A stretch of 6,264 nt of DNA from Lentisphaeria bacterium (GCA_016302725.1 JAEDNB010000123.1:1-6264), one strand, 5' to 3'. Shown: positions 1-5,808, counted from the stretch's first letter. Made by a program: numbers and translations. Notes: generated by a model not told the origin, from the sequence alone.

Positions 1-470
1 TCACCGACGGACGCATCGGATACACCGGCACCCCCGATGAAATCAAGTTCTTCCATGTGCGGGACGGCTCCGGCATCACCATGCTCCGACGCACCGGGCT
101 CCTGGTAGGCGCCATCTCCGGACGGCGCAGCAAGGCAAACCAAACCCGCGCGGCGGAACTGAAGCTGGATTTCCTCGTGGAGGAATGCTGGAACAAGTGC
201 CAGAGCCTCGCCCACATCGCCCAGGAACACGGCCTCACCCTCCAGGAATGCCTCTTCCTGGGAGACGACCTCATCGACGGACACGCCCTGGCCGGCGCCG
301 GGGTGGGCGTCGCCGTGGGGGACGCGGCGGAGGCAGTCCTCCCCGCTGCCGACCTCCAGACCCAGGCCTTCGGGGGCCAGGGCGCCCTCCGGGAAACCGC
401 CGAGTGGCTCATGAAACTCCAAGGCACCTGGGACTCCCAGTTGCGGCACTACCATATCCCCGCCCCTTGA
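1..470 (+). CDS. kdsC: 3-deoxy-D-manno-octulosonate-8-phosphate phosphatase, HAD family (5' end missing)
   Basis: Partial gene; the reading frame is open from base 3 and ends at TGA 468-470, giving 155 residues. KdsC removes the phosphate from Kdo-8-phosphate in the cytoplasm, the step before Kdo activation for the LPS inner core. The fragment opens with TDGRIGYTG, which directly follows the catalytic DxDG loop in this family, so only a short N-terminus (roughly 10-20 residues) is missing. Other family marks are EIKFFHVRDGSGITML, ISGRRS (HAD motif II), LGDDLID (motif IV, Mg binding) and a C-terminal GGQGALRE segment. The usual GxxDK stretch carrying the motif III lysine reads CWNKCQSL here, so the lysine is probably kept but its context is changed. 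The stop overlaps the next start in TTGA, so this gene heads or continues the LPS export operon. The GTG at 57 is internal and is not the start. The family call is firm; the exact substrate is inferred from context. Confidence 0.93.
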   Translation, partial: TDGRIGYTGTPDEIKFFHVRDGSGITMLRRTGLLVGAISGRRSKANQTRAAELKLDFLVEECWNKCQSLAHIAQEHGLTLQECLFLGDDLIDGHALAGAGVGVAVGDAAEAVLPAADLQTQAFGGQGALRETAEWLMKLQGTWDSQLRHYHIPAP

Positions 471-979
471 AACGCCTCCTCTCCATCCTCCTCCCCGCCG
501 CCGCCCTCTCCCTGGCCGCCGCCCCCATGACGGGCCTGGACAACCTGGACAACCTGGAACTCCATGGTTTCCAGACCAATGGCCTCCTCTCCATCCTGAG
601 CCATGGGCGGCCCCAGGCCTACCAGTGGCGCATCCAGGGAAAAAGCGCCCAGGTGCAGTCGCCCCTCTACCACCTCCAGGGCTTCCAGATGACCATCCGG
701 AAGGAGAATTCCCAGGAGGAGGGGTATCTCCTGGAGAGCCCCCAGTGCACCTACGACAACGCCCTCCAGCAAGTCCGGGGGAACGGGCCGCTCCACCTCA
801 CCGGCCCTGACGGCCTGGACATCTCCGGCATCGGCTTCGACTTCTATTGGAAAAATCCCCAGGAGCCCCCCCAGGTGGTCCTCCGGGAAACCGTCCGCAT
901 CCAATTCCCCCTCTCCCTCGTCCCCCGGGAAAAGGGGAACCCCACCCCCTTCCCCACGCCCACCCCCGGACAGCCATGA
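467..979 (+). CDS. lptC: LptC-like LPS export periplasmic protein
   Basis: Protein of 170 residues. The start is taken as TTG 467-469, which overlaps the kdsC stop (TTGA) and places a signal or anchor sequence exactly at the N-terminus: MKR, then hydrophobic residues 4-20. Longer readings of this frame run through kdsC and are arginine/proline-rich nonsense. Residues 30-148 look like the beta-rich LptC/OstA fold: short alternating strands such as YQWRIQGKSAQVQ, YLLESPQCTYDN, GLDISGIGFDFYW and VVLRETVRIQF. LptC normally anchors in the inner membrane, receives LPS from LptFG and passes it to LptA. Position between kdsC and lptA supports the name more than sequence does, since LptC diverges strongly. 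The tail (about 157-170) is proline/threonine-rich (PTPFPTPTPGQP). Whether the N-terminus is cleaved is uncertain: an AAA precedes a proline, which is a poor signal-peptidase site, so an uncleaved anchor is plausible. Confidence 0.75.
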   Translation: MKRLLSILLPAAALSLAAAPMTGLDNLDNLELHGFQTNGLLSILSHGRPQAYQWRIQGKSAQVQSPLYHLQGFQMTIRKENSQEEGYLLESPQCTYDNALQQVRGNGPLHLTGPDGLDISGIGFDFYWKNPQEPPQVVLRETVRIQFPLSLVPREKGNPTPFPTPTPGQP

Positions 980-1557
980 GCCCCCTTCTCCGCCTTCTCC
1001 TGCTGCTCGCCCTGGCGGCGCCCCTCGTCGCCCAGGAACCCCCGCAGAATGCCCAGCCGCAGCGCCCCTCCTCCCCCACGGGGACCGTCACCATTGCGGC
1101 GGACCGCGTGGAGATGACCCTGCAGAAGAGCGCCATGCTGGAGGGGAATGTGGAGGTGGTCTTCCTTCCGGACGGGGAAACCCGCCAGACTCTCCAGAAG
1201 CAGATTCCCGGGGAGGACCAAAGGGTGATTCTCAATGCCGACCAGATGAAGGTCTTCTTCCGGGAGGGCTCCTCCACTCCCGCCAAAATCCAGGCCATCG
1301 GTCGCGTGCGCATCCATACCGCCGACGGCAAGAGCGCCACGGGGGACCAGGGCATGTGGGACCTGGAGGGGGAGAACGCCATCTTCCTGGAGGGAAAGTG
1401 CACAATCCTGGCGGACGGGCGCGTCATGACCTCCTCCCGCATCCGATACGACCTGAAGGAAAACCGCTTCGAGGCGGCACGGGCCGTCCTCACCCTCCCC
1501 GTGGAAAGCAGGAAGGACACCTCCCCCCTGGAACTCCTCGCCCCTCCCCAGCAATGA
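976..1557 (+). CDS. lptA: LptA/OstA-like periplasmic LPS transport protein
   Basis: Protein of 193 residues from ATG 976, which overlaps the previous stop (ATGA). An in-frame upstream extension to 847 is only antisense-like proline-rich sequence and would bury the signal peptide. Residues 1-19 form a clear signal peptide (MSPLLRLLLLLALAAPLVA), followed by a Gln/Pro-rich linker to about 36. The body (37-175) has the OstA/LptA beta-jellyroll pattern: VTIAADRVEM, AMLEGNVEVVF, VILNADQMKVFF, KIQAIGRVRI, ATGDQGMWDL, NAIFLEGKCTI, MTSSRIRYDLKENRFEA. These are the 'create, unfold, gain' strands typical of the domain. LptA forms the periplasmic bridge that carries LPS from the inner-membrane LptBFGC complex to LptDE in the outer membrane. 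The size is close to E. coli LptA (185 residues). The gene overlaps lptB by four bases. The family call is strong; the role follows from family and neighbours. Confidence 0.88.
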   Translation: MSPLLRLLLLLALAAPLVAQEPPQNAQPQRPSSPTGTVTIAADRVEMTLQKSAMLEGNVEVVFLPDGETRQTLQKQIPGEDQRVILNADQMKVFFREGSSTPAKIQAIGRVRIHTADGKSATGDQGMWDLEGENAIFLEGKCTILADGRVMTSSRIRYDLKENRFEAARAVLTLPVESRKDTSPLELLAPPQQ

Positions 1558-2321
1558 CCAACGCCAACGCCTCCCCCCTTCCCGGCTCCCACACCCCCCT
1601 CCTGCAGGCCTCCCACCTCCGGAAGGTCTACTCCGGACGCTGCGTGGTCCAGGATGTCTCCCTGGAGGTGCGCCCCGGGGAAGTCGTGGGCCTCCTGGGG
1701 CCCAACGGCGCCGGGAAAACCACCAGCTTCTACATGATCGTGGGCATGGTCCCCCCCGATGGCGGAACCATCTCCTTCCGGGGGGAGGACATCTCCCGGC
1801 TGCCCATGTACCGCCGCGCCCGCCTGGGAATGGGATACCTGGCACAAGAACCCTCCATCTTCCGACGACTCACCGTCCGGGAAAACGTGGAGGCGATTCT
1901 CCAGACCCTGGACCTGACTCCCCCACAACGCAAGGAGCGCCTGGAGGAACTCCTGGAGGAACTCCAATTGACCCACCTGGCCGACCAAAAGGCCCTCACC
2001 CTCTCGGGAGGAGAACGCAGACGCCTGGAAATCACCCGCGCCATGGCCACCTCCCCCGATTTCCTGATGCTGGACGAACCCTTCGGCGGGGTCGACCCCA
2101 AGAACGTCTTCGAAGTCCAGAAAATCATCGCCACTCTCCGGGACAGGGGGCTGGGCATCCTCATCACCGACCACAATGTCCGCGAAACCCTCGCCATCGT
2201 GGACCGCGCATATCTTATCTGCGCCGGCGAAATCCTCTTCTCCGGCACCGGGAAGGACCTGGTCCAGGACGAACAGGCGAAAAAGGTCTACCTGGGACCC
2301 AGCTTCAACCCCGACAACTAA
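1554..2321 (+). CDS. lptB: LPS export ABC transporter ATP-binding protein
   Basis: Protein of 255 residues starting at ATG 1554, which overlaps the lptA stop (ATGA); E. coli LptB has 241. It is a complete ABC ATPase. It has Walker A GPNGAGKT at residues 49-56, the Q-loop glutamine at 98 in YLAQEPSIF, signature LSGGERRR at 150-157, Walker B FLMLDE at 170-175, and the switch histidine at 207 in ITDHNVRETL. The wording LAQEPSIFRRLTVREN, GGVDP and TDHNVRETL is characteristic of LptB rather than of amino-acid or other importers. A 15-20 residue N-terminal extension rich in Asn/Pro/Ser precedes the core, so translation might start a little later, but no better start is seen. LptB powers LPS extraction from the inner membrane together with LptF and LptG, which are not in this window. 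Confidence 0.96.
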   Translation: MTNANASPLPGSHTPLLQASHLRKVYSGRCVVQDVSLEVRPGEVVGLLGPNGAGKTTSFYMIVGMVPPDGGTISFRGEDISRLPMYRRARLGMGYLAQEPSIFRRLTVRENVEAILQTLDLTPPQRKERLEELLEELQLTHLADQKALTLSGGERRRLEITRAMATSPDFLMLDEPFGGVDPKNVFEVQKIIATLRDRGLGILITDHNVRETLAIVDRAYLICAGEILFSGTGKDLVQDEQAKKVYLGPSFNPDN

Positions 2322-2341
2322 ACCCCACGCAAATTCCCCCC

Positions 2342-2357
2342 GGCGGACGGGCCCGCC
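2342..2357 (+). other. small GC hairpin between lptB and hpf
   Basis: GGCGG (2342-2346) pairs with CCGCC (2353-2357) across a six-base loop. It lies in the only real gap of the left operon. No T-run follows, so it is not a convincing terminator. It could be an mRNA processing or stability element, or chance in GC-rich DNA. Confidence 0.25.
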
Positions 2358-2401
2358 CCAAGACGGCACACCCCCGACCGCCCCTTCGGCAAAACCCCAA
2401 C

Positions 2402-2408
2402 AAGGAGG
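2402..2408 (+). promoter_or_regulatory. strong Shine-Dalgarno of hpf
   Basis: AAGGAGG is near-perfectly complementary to the 16S 3' end and lies five bases before ATG 2414. It decides the hpf start and suggests hpf is translated independently of the overlapping genes upstream. Confidence 0.85.
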
Positions 2409-2413
2409 TGCAG

Positions 2414-2794
2414 ATGCTCGAACTTCTCCTCACTGGTAAACATGTCGAACCCACGGACGAGGAACAAGCCCTGGCAAAGCGGCTGGCGGATAAACTGGAC
2501 GCCGACTACACCAAACTCTCCACCCTCCGCATGGTCCTGGACACGGAACGGGGCAAATTCTCCTGCGAATCCCTCCTCAACGGAAAACACGTGAACCTCA
2601 ACGCCTCCGCCAAGGCCGACTCCCTCGCCGCCGCACTCTATGCCGTCTACGATAAACTGGACAAGCAAATGCGGAAATACCTCACCAAGGTCCAGGAACG
2701 CTCCATCGCCGCCAATCCCGCCCTCAAGGAAAAGATCTGGGCCAGCGACGACCTGAAGGACGGAGACGACCAGGACACCGGCATCTTCGACTAG
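2414..2794 (+). CDS. hpf: ribosome hibernation-promoting factor / RaiA-type, short form
   Basis: Protein of 126 residues. ATG 2414 is chosen because AGGAGG at 2403-2408 sits five bases upstream; the GTG at 2408 overlaps that ribosome binding site and cannot be the start. The sequence begins LELLLTGKHVEPTDEEQ and runs through a beta-alpha-beta-beta-beta-alpha pattern matching HPF/YfiA: LRMVLDTERGKFSCESLLNG, KHVNLNASAKADSLAAALYAVYDKLDKQMRKYL. The double-stranded-RNA-binding-like domain covers about residues 1-96. HPF binds the 30S decoding centre of idle ribosomes in slow growth. The length is that of a short HPF with a tail: residues 97-126 are outside the usual short domain, acidic (DDLKDGDDQDTGIFD), and lack the large C-terminal dimerisation domain of long HPF. 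The position after lptB matches the proteobacterial lptB-rpoN-hpf order without rpoN. Confidence 0.9.
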   Translation: MLELLLTGKHVEPTDEEQALAKRLADKLDADYTKLSTLRMVLDTERGKFSCESLLNGKHVNLNASAKADSLAAALYAVYDKLDKQMRKYLTKVQERSIAANPALKEKIWASDDLKDGDDQDTGIFD

Positions 2795-2795
2795 C

Positions 2796-2843
2796 ACCCT
2801 GCCGCAACCCCACCTTGCGTGGAAGCAAACGAGGGCGCAGGGT
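2796..2843 (+). other. nested stem-loop just after hpf
   Basis: An outer stem ACCCTGC (2796-2802) pairs with GCAGGGT (2837-2843). Inside it CGCAA (2803-2807) pairs with TTGCG (2815-2819) around a seven-base loop. It begins two bases after the hpf stop, so it probably shapes the 3' end of the operon mRNA. No T-run follows. Confidence 0.35.
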
Positions 2844-2879
2844 CAGGCTATCCACCCCTGCCCCATGCTCCCGGCACAA

Positions 2880-2927
2880 CGCCCCCTCCACCCCCGGCTT
2901 CCCCCAGGGATGGCAGGGGGCGCTTTT
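2880..2927 (+). terminator. possible rho-independent terminator of the kdsC-hpf operon
   Basis: CGCCCCCT (2880-2887) pairs perfectly with AGGGGGCG (2915-2922), and CTTTT follows at 2923-2927. The 27-base loop is long for an intrinsic terminator, and an alternative five-base stem (2901-2905 with 2916-2920) competes. The placement in the gap after hpf is right, but the T-run is short. Confidence 0.4.
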
Positions 2928-2990
2928 CCCCCTCTCCCCACACGCCTCCCGAGGGGGACGCCCCCCTCCCCTCCCTACAGACAGACGCCC

Positions 2991-3536
2991 ATGTGCTGCC
3001 ACTCCCACACAGACCAGGCCCCCAAGGGAACCCCGTCCTGCCGCCCGGAATGGGACGACTATTTCATGAAATTGGCCATGCTGGCCAGCGAACGGGCCAC
3101 CTGCCCCAGGATGCACTGCGGTTGCGTGCTGGTGAAGGACCACCACGTCCTCTCCACAGGATACAATGGCTCCCTCCCGGGAACCGCCCACTGCTACGAT
3201 GCAGGATGCCTGGTGGTGGACAACCATTGCGTCCGCACCAACCATGCGGAAATCAACGCCATCTGCCAGGCGGCGCGGCACGGCATGGCCCTGGAAGGCG
3301 CCACGGCATACGTCACCAACCTCCCCTGCACTTCCTGCGCCAAAGCCCTCATCGCCGTGGGCGTGGCGCGGGTGGTCATCTTCTCCGACTACCACGACTC
3401 CCTGGCCGAGCGCTTCTTCCAGGAGAGCCATGTGGAACTGTGCCGGCTGGCCATGCCAGAGCGGCTCATCCACTACAACCTGGAGGACTTTCCCTCCGCC
3501 AGGCCCTTCCAGGAGCCCTGCTGCCCCGGGGAATAG
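2991..3536 (+). CDS. deoxycytidylate (dCMP) deaminase family protein, ComEB-like
   Basis: Protein of 181 residues from ATG 2991. No clear ribosome binding site precedes it, so the start is the least certain part; an upstream ATG at 2865 would add only proline-rich sequence and cross the possible terminator. From RPEWDDYFMKLAMLASERATC (19-38) the protein follows the dCMP deaminase / late-competence ComEB pattern. It has VLSTGYNGSLPGTAHC (53-68), a catalytic zinc site with HAE at 85-87 (E87 the proton shuttle), and PCTSC at 112-116 (C113 and C116 zinc ligands). The family deaminates dCMP to dUMP, feeding dTMP synthesis. Extra cysteines (38, 68, 73, 80) fall where relatives hold a second, structural zinc. 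In all 15 of 181 residues are cysteine, including CC pairs near both ends. Substrate is by family only; a general cytidine/deoxycytidylate deaminase is the alternative. It converges on tatD. Confidence 0.88.
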   Translation: MCCHSHTDQAPKGTPSCRPEWDDYFMKLAMLASERATCPRMHCGCVLVKDHHVLSTGYNGSLPGTAHCYDAGCLVVDNHCVRTNHAEINAICQAARHGMALEGATAYVTNLPCTSCAKALIAVGVARVVIFSDYHDSLAERFFQESHVELCRLAMPERLIHYNLEDFPSARPFQEPCCPGE

Positions 3537-3545
3537 CCCCCCGGG
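3525..3545. terminator. GC-rich hairpin at the convergent deaminase/tatD junction
   Basis: CCCGGGG (3525-3531) can pair with CCCC (3537-3540) and GGG (3543-3545), leaving a two-base bulge and a five-base loop that contains the deaminase stop codon. It spans the end of one gene and most of the 20-base gap to the other. It lacks a T-run, so any termination role in either direction is a guess. Confidence 0.3.
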
Positions 3546-3556
3546 CGTGGCTCCTT

Positions 3557-4336
3557 CTACAGCCGGAAGAGTCTCCGGGCATTCCGGGTGGTGATTTCCG
3601 CCACCTCCTCCAGGGAGAGCCCCCGCTCCTCCGCAACCCGTCTTGCAATGAGGGGGATGTTCCGGGAGGCATTGGGGGTTCCCCTGTAGGGGACGGGGGT
3701 CAGATAGGGGGAATCGGTCTCCAGGAGGAGCCTGTCCAGGGGCGTCATCCGCAGGGTTTCCCGGATGTTCTCCGCCTTCTTGAAGGTCACCATCCCATTG
3801 TAGGAAAAGAAGGCATTCCGGGTCAGCCACTGCTCCATCTCCCGGGGCCCGTCCGCAAAGCTATGCACTTGGAGGGGATGGGATTCCGGCAGCATCTCCG
3901 ACACGATGGGGAAGCATTGCCGGAAGGCCTCCCTGCAGTGGAGCACCACGGGCAGGGAGAGTTCCACCGCCAGGGAGAGCATGCCCCGCAGGCACTCCTC
4001 CTGCTGCTCCAGGGTAGTGTGGGCGTAGTGGGTGTCCATCCCCACCTCCCCAATGGCGACCACCCCGGGCATGCCGCACCACCGGCGAAGGAGGGCCAAC
4101 TGCTCCGATGACCCGGAAAATTCCCCGCAGCACTCCGGATGAATGCCCACGCTGGTATAAATTCCAGGGTGCACCCCCGCAAACTCCAGATACCGGGGCA
4201 CGTCCTCCAGGGAAGTGCCTGCCAGAAGAAGATGGGGCACGCCCGCCTGGCAGGCCTCCCGCCAAAGGACCTCCCGCTCCTCCGCAGAGGATTCGTCGGG
4301 GAAATGGGTGTGGGTGTCGAAGAAAATGGTTTCCAT
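3557..4336 (-). CDS. tatD: TatD family metal-dependent hydrolase / DNase
   Basis: Protein of 259 residues. The start is ATG at 4336 (minus strand), giving METIFFDTHTHFP, the expected N-terminus; the frame stays open further upstream but that part is arginine-rich and overlaps the divergent gene. It is a TIM-barrel amidohydrolase with the full TatD metal set: H9 and H11 in DTHTHF, E97 in AIGEVGMD, H133 in LHCRE, H158 in VHSF and D208 in LLETDSPYL. SVGIHPE (62-68) and RNIP near the C-terminus are also family marks. TatD proteins are Mg-dependent 3'-5' exonucleases linked to DNA repair and nucleic-acid turnover. The usual GEIGLDYH-type motif reads GEVGMDTHY. The ribosome binding site is weak (AAGAA just upstream on the minus strand). 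YcfH/YjjV-like paralogues share these motifs, so tatD is the family name rather than proof of orthology. Confidence 0.93.
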   Translation of the reverse strand: METIFFDTHTHFPDESSAEEREVLWREACQAGVPHLLLAGTSLEDVPRYLEFAGVHPGIYTSVGIHPECCGEFSGSSEQLALLRRWCGMPGVVAIGEVGMDTHYAHTTLEQQEECLRGMLSLAVELSLPVVLHCREAFRQCFPIVSEMLPESHPLQVHSFADGPREMEQWLTRNAFFSYNGMVTFKKAENIRETLRMTPLDRLLLETDSPYLTPVPYRGTPNASRNIPLIARRVAEERGLSLEEVAEITTRNARRLFRL

Positions 4337-4385
4337 GGTTCTTGTCAATGATGCAGAAGGTTCAACAAAAGAGGAGATTCGGCCC
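4337..4385. promoter_or_regulatory. divergent promoter region, tatD / small cysteine protein
   Basis: Only 49 bases separate the two divergent start codons, so both promoters must lie here or overlap the neighbouring coding sequence. GAGGAG at 4371-4376 is a good ribosome binding site, nine bases before ATG 4386. No -10/-35 pair was convincing on either strand. Confidence 0.5.
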
Positions 4386-4709
4386 ATGAGTCGCGCAGGA
4401 GAACTTTTCACCGCCCCCGGGCATCCCTTCAACTGCGCCCAGGCCGTGGCCCTGGGCAACGGGCACGAAGAGCAAAAGGAGGACCTCGCCCGGTGCGGCG
4501 GCGGCCGCGCCCCCGGGGGAATCTGCGGCGCCCTCCACGCCGCCCTCCTCCTGGCCCCCGAAGACCAAAGGGAAGCCATCCAGGCAGAATTCCAGCGCCA
4601 GGCAGGCGCACTCACCTGCCGCGAAATCAAGGGGCAGACCGGCACCCCCTGCCTCCAATGCGTGGAAATCGCCACCGCGCTCCTGGAAAAGGCACAAGGG
4701 AAAATCTAA
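4386..4709 (+). CDS. C-GCAxxG-C-C family protein (putative redox protein)
   Basis: Protein of 107 residues from ATG 4386, nine bases after GAGGAG; longer readings overlap tatD. Six cysteines at 17, 37, 47, 78, 89 and 92 fit the C_GCAxxG_C_C group. NCAQAV (16-21) carries the first conserved cysteine, a glycine-rich CGGGRAPGGICGAL (37-50) contains the central CGA motif, LTCREIKG (76-83) is the third site, and TPCLQCVEIATALL (87-100) is a final CxxC-like pair followed by a helix. The glycine usually found shortly after the central CGA is alanine here (CGALHAAL). Function in this group is not settled; thiol redox activity or metal binding is inferred from the conserved cysteines. No signal peptide or membrane segment, so it is probably cytoplasmic. 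It is divergent from tatD and convergent with the araC-type gene, so it seems to be a single-gene unit. Confidence 0.75.
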   Translation: MSRAGELFTAPGHPFNCAQAVALGNGHEEQKEDLARCGGGRAPGGICGALHAALLLAPEDQREAIQAEFQRQAGALTCREIKGQTGTPCLQCVEIATALLEKAQGKI

Positions 4710-4741
4710 CCCGCCGCCCCAGGACCGCCCCGCCTGCCCAG

Positions 4742-4760
4742 CGGAAGGAGTGCGCCTCCG
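4742..4760. terminator. possible terminator hairpin between convergent genes
   Basis: CGGA plus GG (4742-4745, 4747-4748) pairs with CC plus TCCG (4755-4760), with one bulged A and a six-base loop. It lies in the 57-base gap between the small cysteine protein gene and the stop of the AraC-type gene. TGGCCTTT follows on the + strand; there is no long T-run in either direction. Confidence 0.35.
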
Positions 4761-4766
4761 TGGCCT

Positions 4767-5744
4767 TTAGAATTCCAGGGAGCCCCCCTTCTCTTTCTGG
4801 CGCAGTACCTGGTCAAGATATCGCTTCGGGTTCACGCCCACAATCTGGCGGAAGCACTTGGAGAAGTGGAACTGGTCCGCGAACCCCATGGACTGTGCCA
4901 GGTCCTTCAGCAGGCACTCGGGATGGTCCGCCAGATGGCTCTTGACATACTCCATCTTCATCTGCATATAGGCGTGCATGGGAGGCATGCCGAAGAACCT
5001 GCGGCAGAGCCTCCCCAGGGTGGAGGCGCTCATGCCCAGCAACTGGCACAGGCGCCCGTTCTCCATATGCTCCATGTGGTGTTGCTGGAAACACTCCAGA
5101 ATCCTCTGCTTCTGGAGTTCCTCCAAGGCATTCAGCCCCCCGGGATCCTCCGACACCACCCGCTTGTCCGCCTGCCCCAGCACCAGCCAGAACAAAGCCT
5201 GGAAAATCCCGTTCACCACCGGAAACATCCCCCCGGGCTGACATTGCAGCTCGCTCTGGAATGCCCCCAGGAGCGCCTCGATGTCCTCCCGCCTCCGGAG
5301 GGGAACCACGTGCTCCTGGGGGGCACTGCCCCGGACGAAGAGGTTCCTCACCGGCAACCCCGTGTCCCGCTGCCGCACCCCGAACTCAAACCCAAAGTAT
5401 TTAATCCCGGAGGAAAGGTGGTCCTGGTGCAGCTCCCCCGCCTGCACCAGCAGCGCCGCCCCTGGACGCACGGAAAGTTCCTGCCCGTTGACGGAGCATC
5501 GATAGGTCCCCTCCTGGGGGAAGATGATTTCATGGTGGCTATGGCGGTGGAGAGGATATTCCCAGTCCTTGTCCGTATAGATGATGTTCCCGCACAGCAT
5601 GGTCACCGTCACCCCCTGGTGCTGACGCATGTCCTGGTAGTAGAAACACAGGGTGCGGACCTGGGTGGCGTTTCCCACGAAGTCCGCGGAATTAGGGATG
5701 GAATATCCCTTGAAAAGAAGTGATTCCTTGGAGATTTTCGACAT
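4767..5744 (-). CDS. AraC family transcriptional regulator with N-terminal cupin domain
   Basis: Protein of 325 residues starting at ATG 5744 (minus strand). GAAAGGA lies about ten bases upstream of it, and the 22 codons open further upstream look like leader. Residues 48-125 form an AraC-type cupin sensor: LHRHSHHEIIFPQEGTY (65-81), a VRPGAALLV strand and the AGELHQ turn. Residues 226-315 form the double helix-turn-helix DNA-binding domain: first helix pair about 229-250 (LCQLLGMSASTLGRLCRRFFG), second about 278-302 (DLAQSMGFADQFHFSKCFRQIVGVNPKRYL), the latter the conserved family signature. Such proteins usually bind a sugar or related small molecule and activate a nearby gene. The gene is divergent from the pseudopilin-like gene across 288 bases, so that gene and its own promoter are the likely targets. 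The ligand cannot be read from the sequence. Confidence 0.93.
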   Translation of the reverse strand: MSKISKESLLFKGYSIPNSADFVGNATQVRTLCFYYQDMRQHQGVTVTMLCGNIIYTDKDWEYPLHRHSHHEIIFPQEGTYRCSVNGQELSVRPGAALLVQAGELHQDHLSSGIKYFGFEFGVRQRDTGLPVRNLFVRGSAPQEHVVPLRRREDIEALLGAFQSELQCQPGGMFPVVNGIFQALFWLVLGQADKRVVSEDPGGLNALEELQKQRILECFQQHHMEHMENGRLCQLLGMSASTLGRLCRRFFGMPPMHAYMQMKMEYVKSHLADHPECLLKDLAQSMGFADQFHFSKCFRQIVGVNPKRYLDQVLRQKEKGGSLEF

Positions 5745-5808
5745 GTAAAAAGAGTCCTTTCTTGTCCTTCCTCCACGGCCTATTCCCCCTCTTTCCGCCC
5801 TGTCCCAC

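Larger units (their letters stand above)
2795..2990. other. noncoding stretch between hpf and the deaminase gene
   Basis: This 196-base C-rich stretch has no convincing gene. Readings across it in any frame are proline/arginine-rich and lack a ribosome binding site. It holds a nested hairpin just after hpf and a longer-range inverted repeat followed by CTTTT. No clear promoter for the deaminase gene was recognised. Confidence 0.5.

Noticed and set aside
798..2369. 523-codon open frame on the minus strand across lptC, lptA and lptB
   Set aside because: It lies opposite three well-supported genes, its sequence is Gly/Arg/Val-rich without a recognisable domain, and it is the expected shadow of C-rich third codon positions.
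2408..2413. GTG start two codons upstream for hpf
   Set aside because: The GTG overlaps the Shine-Dalgarno sequence that serves ATG 2414.
2724..3830. 368-codon open frame on the minus strand
   Set aside because: It is antisense to the end of hpf and to the deaminase gene and overlaps the end of tatD; composition is Gly/Pro/Arg-rich with no family match.
2819..4111. 430-codon open frame on the plus strand across the deaminase gene and tatD
   Set aside because: It runs out of frame through the deaminase gene and antisense through tatD, is rich in Pro/Gly/His/Arg, and has no ribosome binding site.
4342..4370. TTGTCA as a -35 box in the tatD/small gene gap
   Set aside because: The matching -10 position reads ACAAAA, which is too poor to call a promoter.
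4337..4675. 113-codon upstream extension of tatD
   Set aside because: The added residues are Arg/Pro/Ala-rich, overlap the divergent gene, and would bury the canonical DTHTHF N-terminus.
4866..5723. 285-codon plus-strand frame opposite the AraC-type gene
   Set aside because: It is antisense to a complete regulator with both cupin and helix-turn-helix motifs, and is Leu/His/Pro-rich without a domain.
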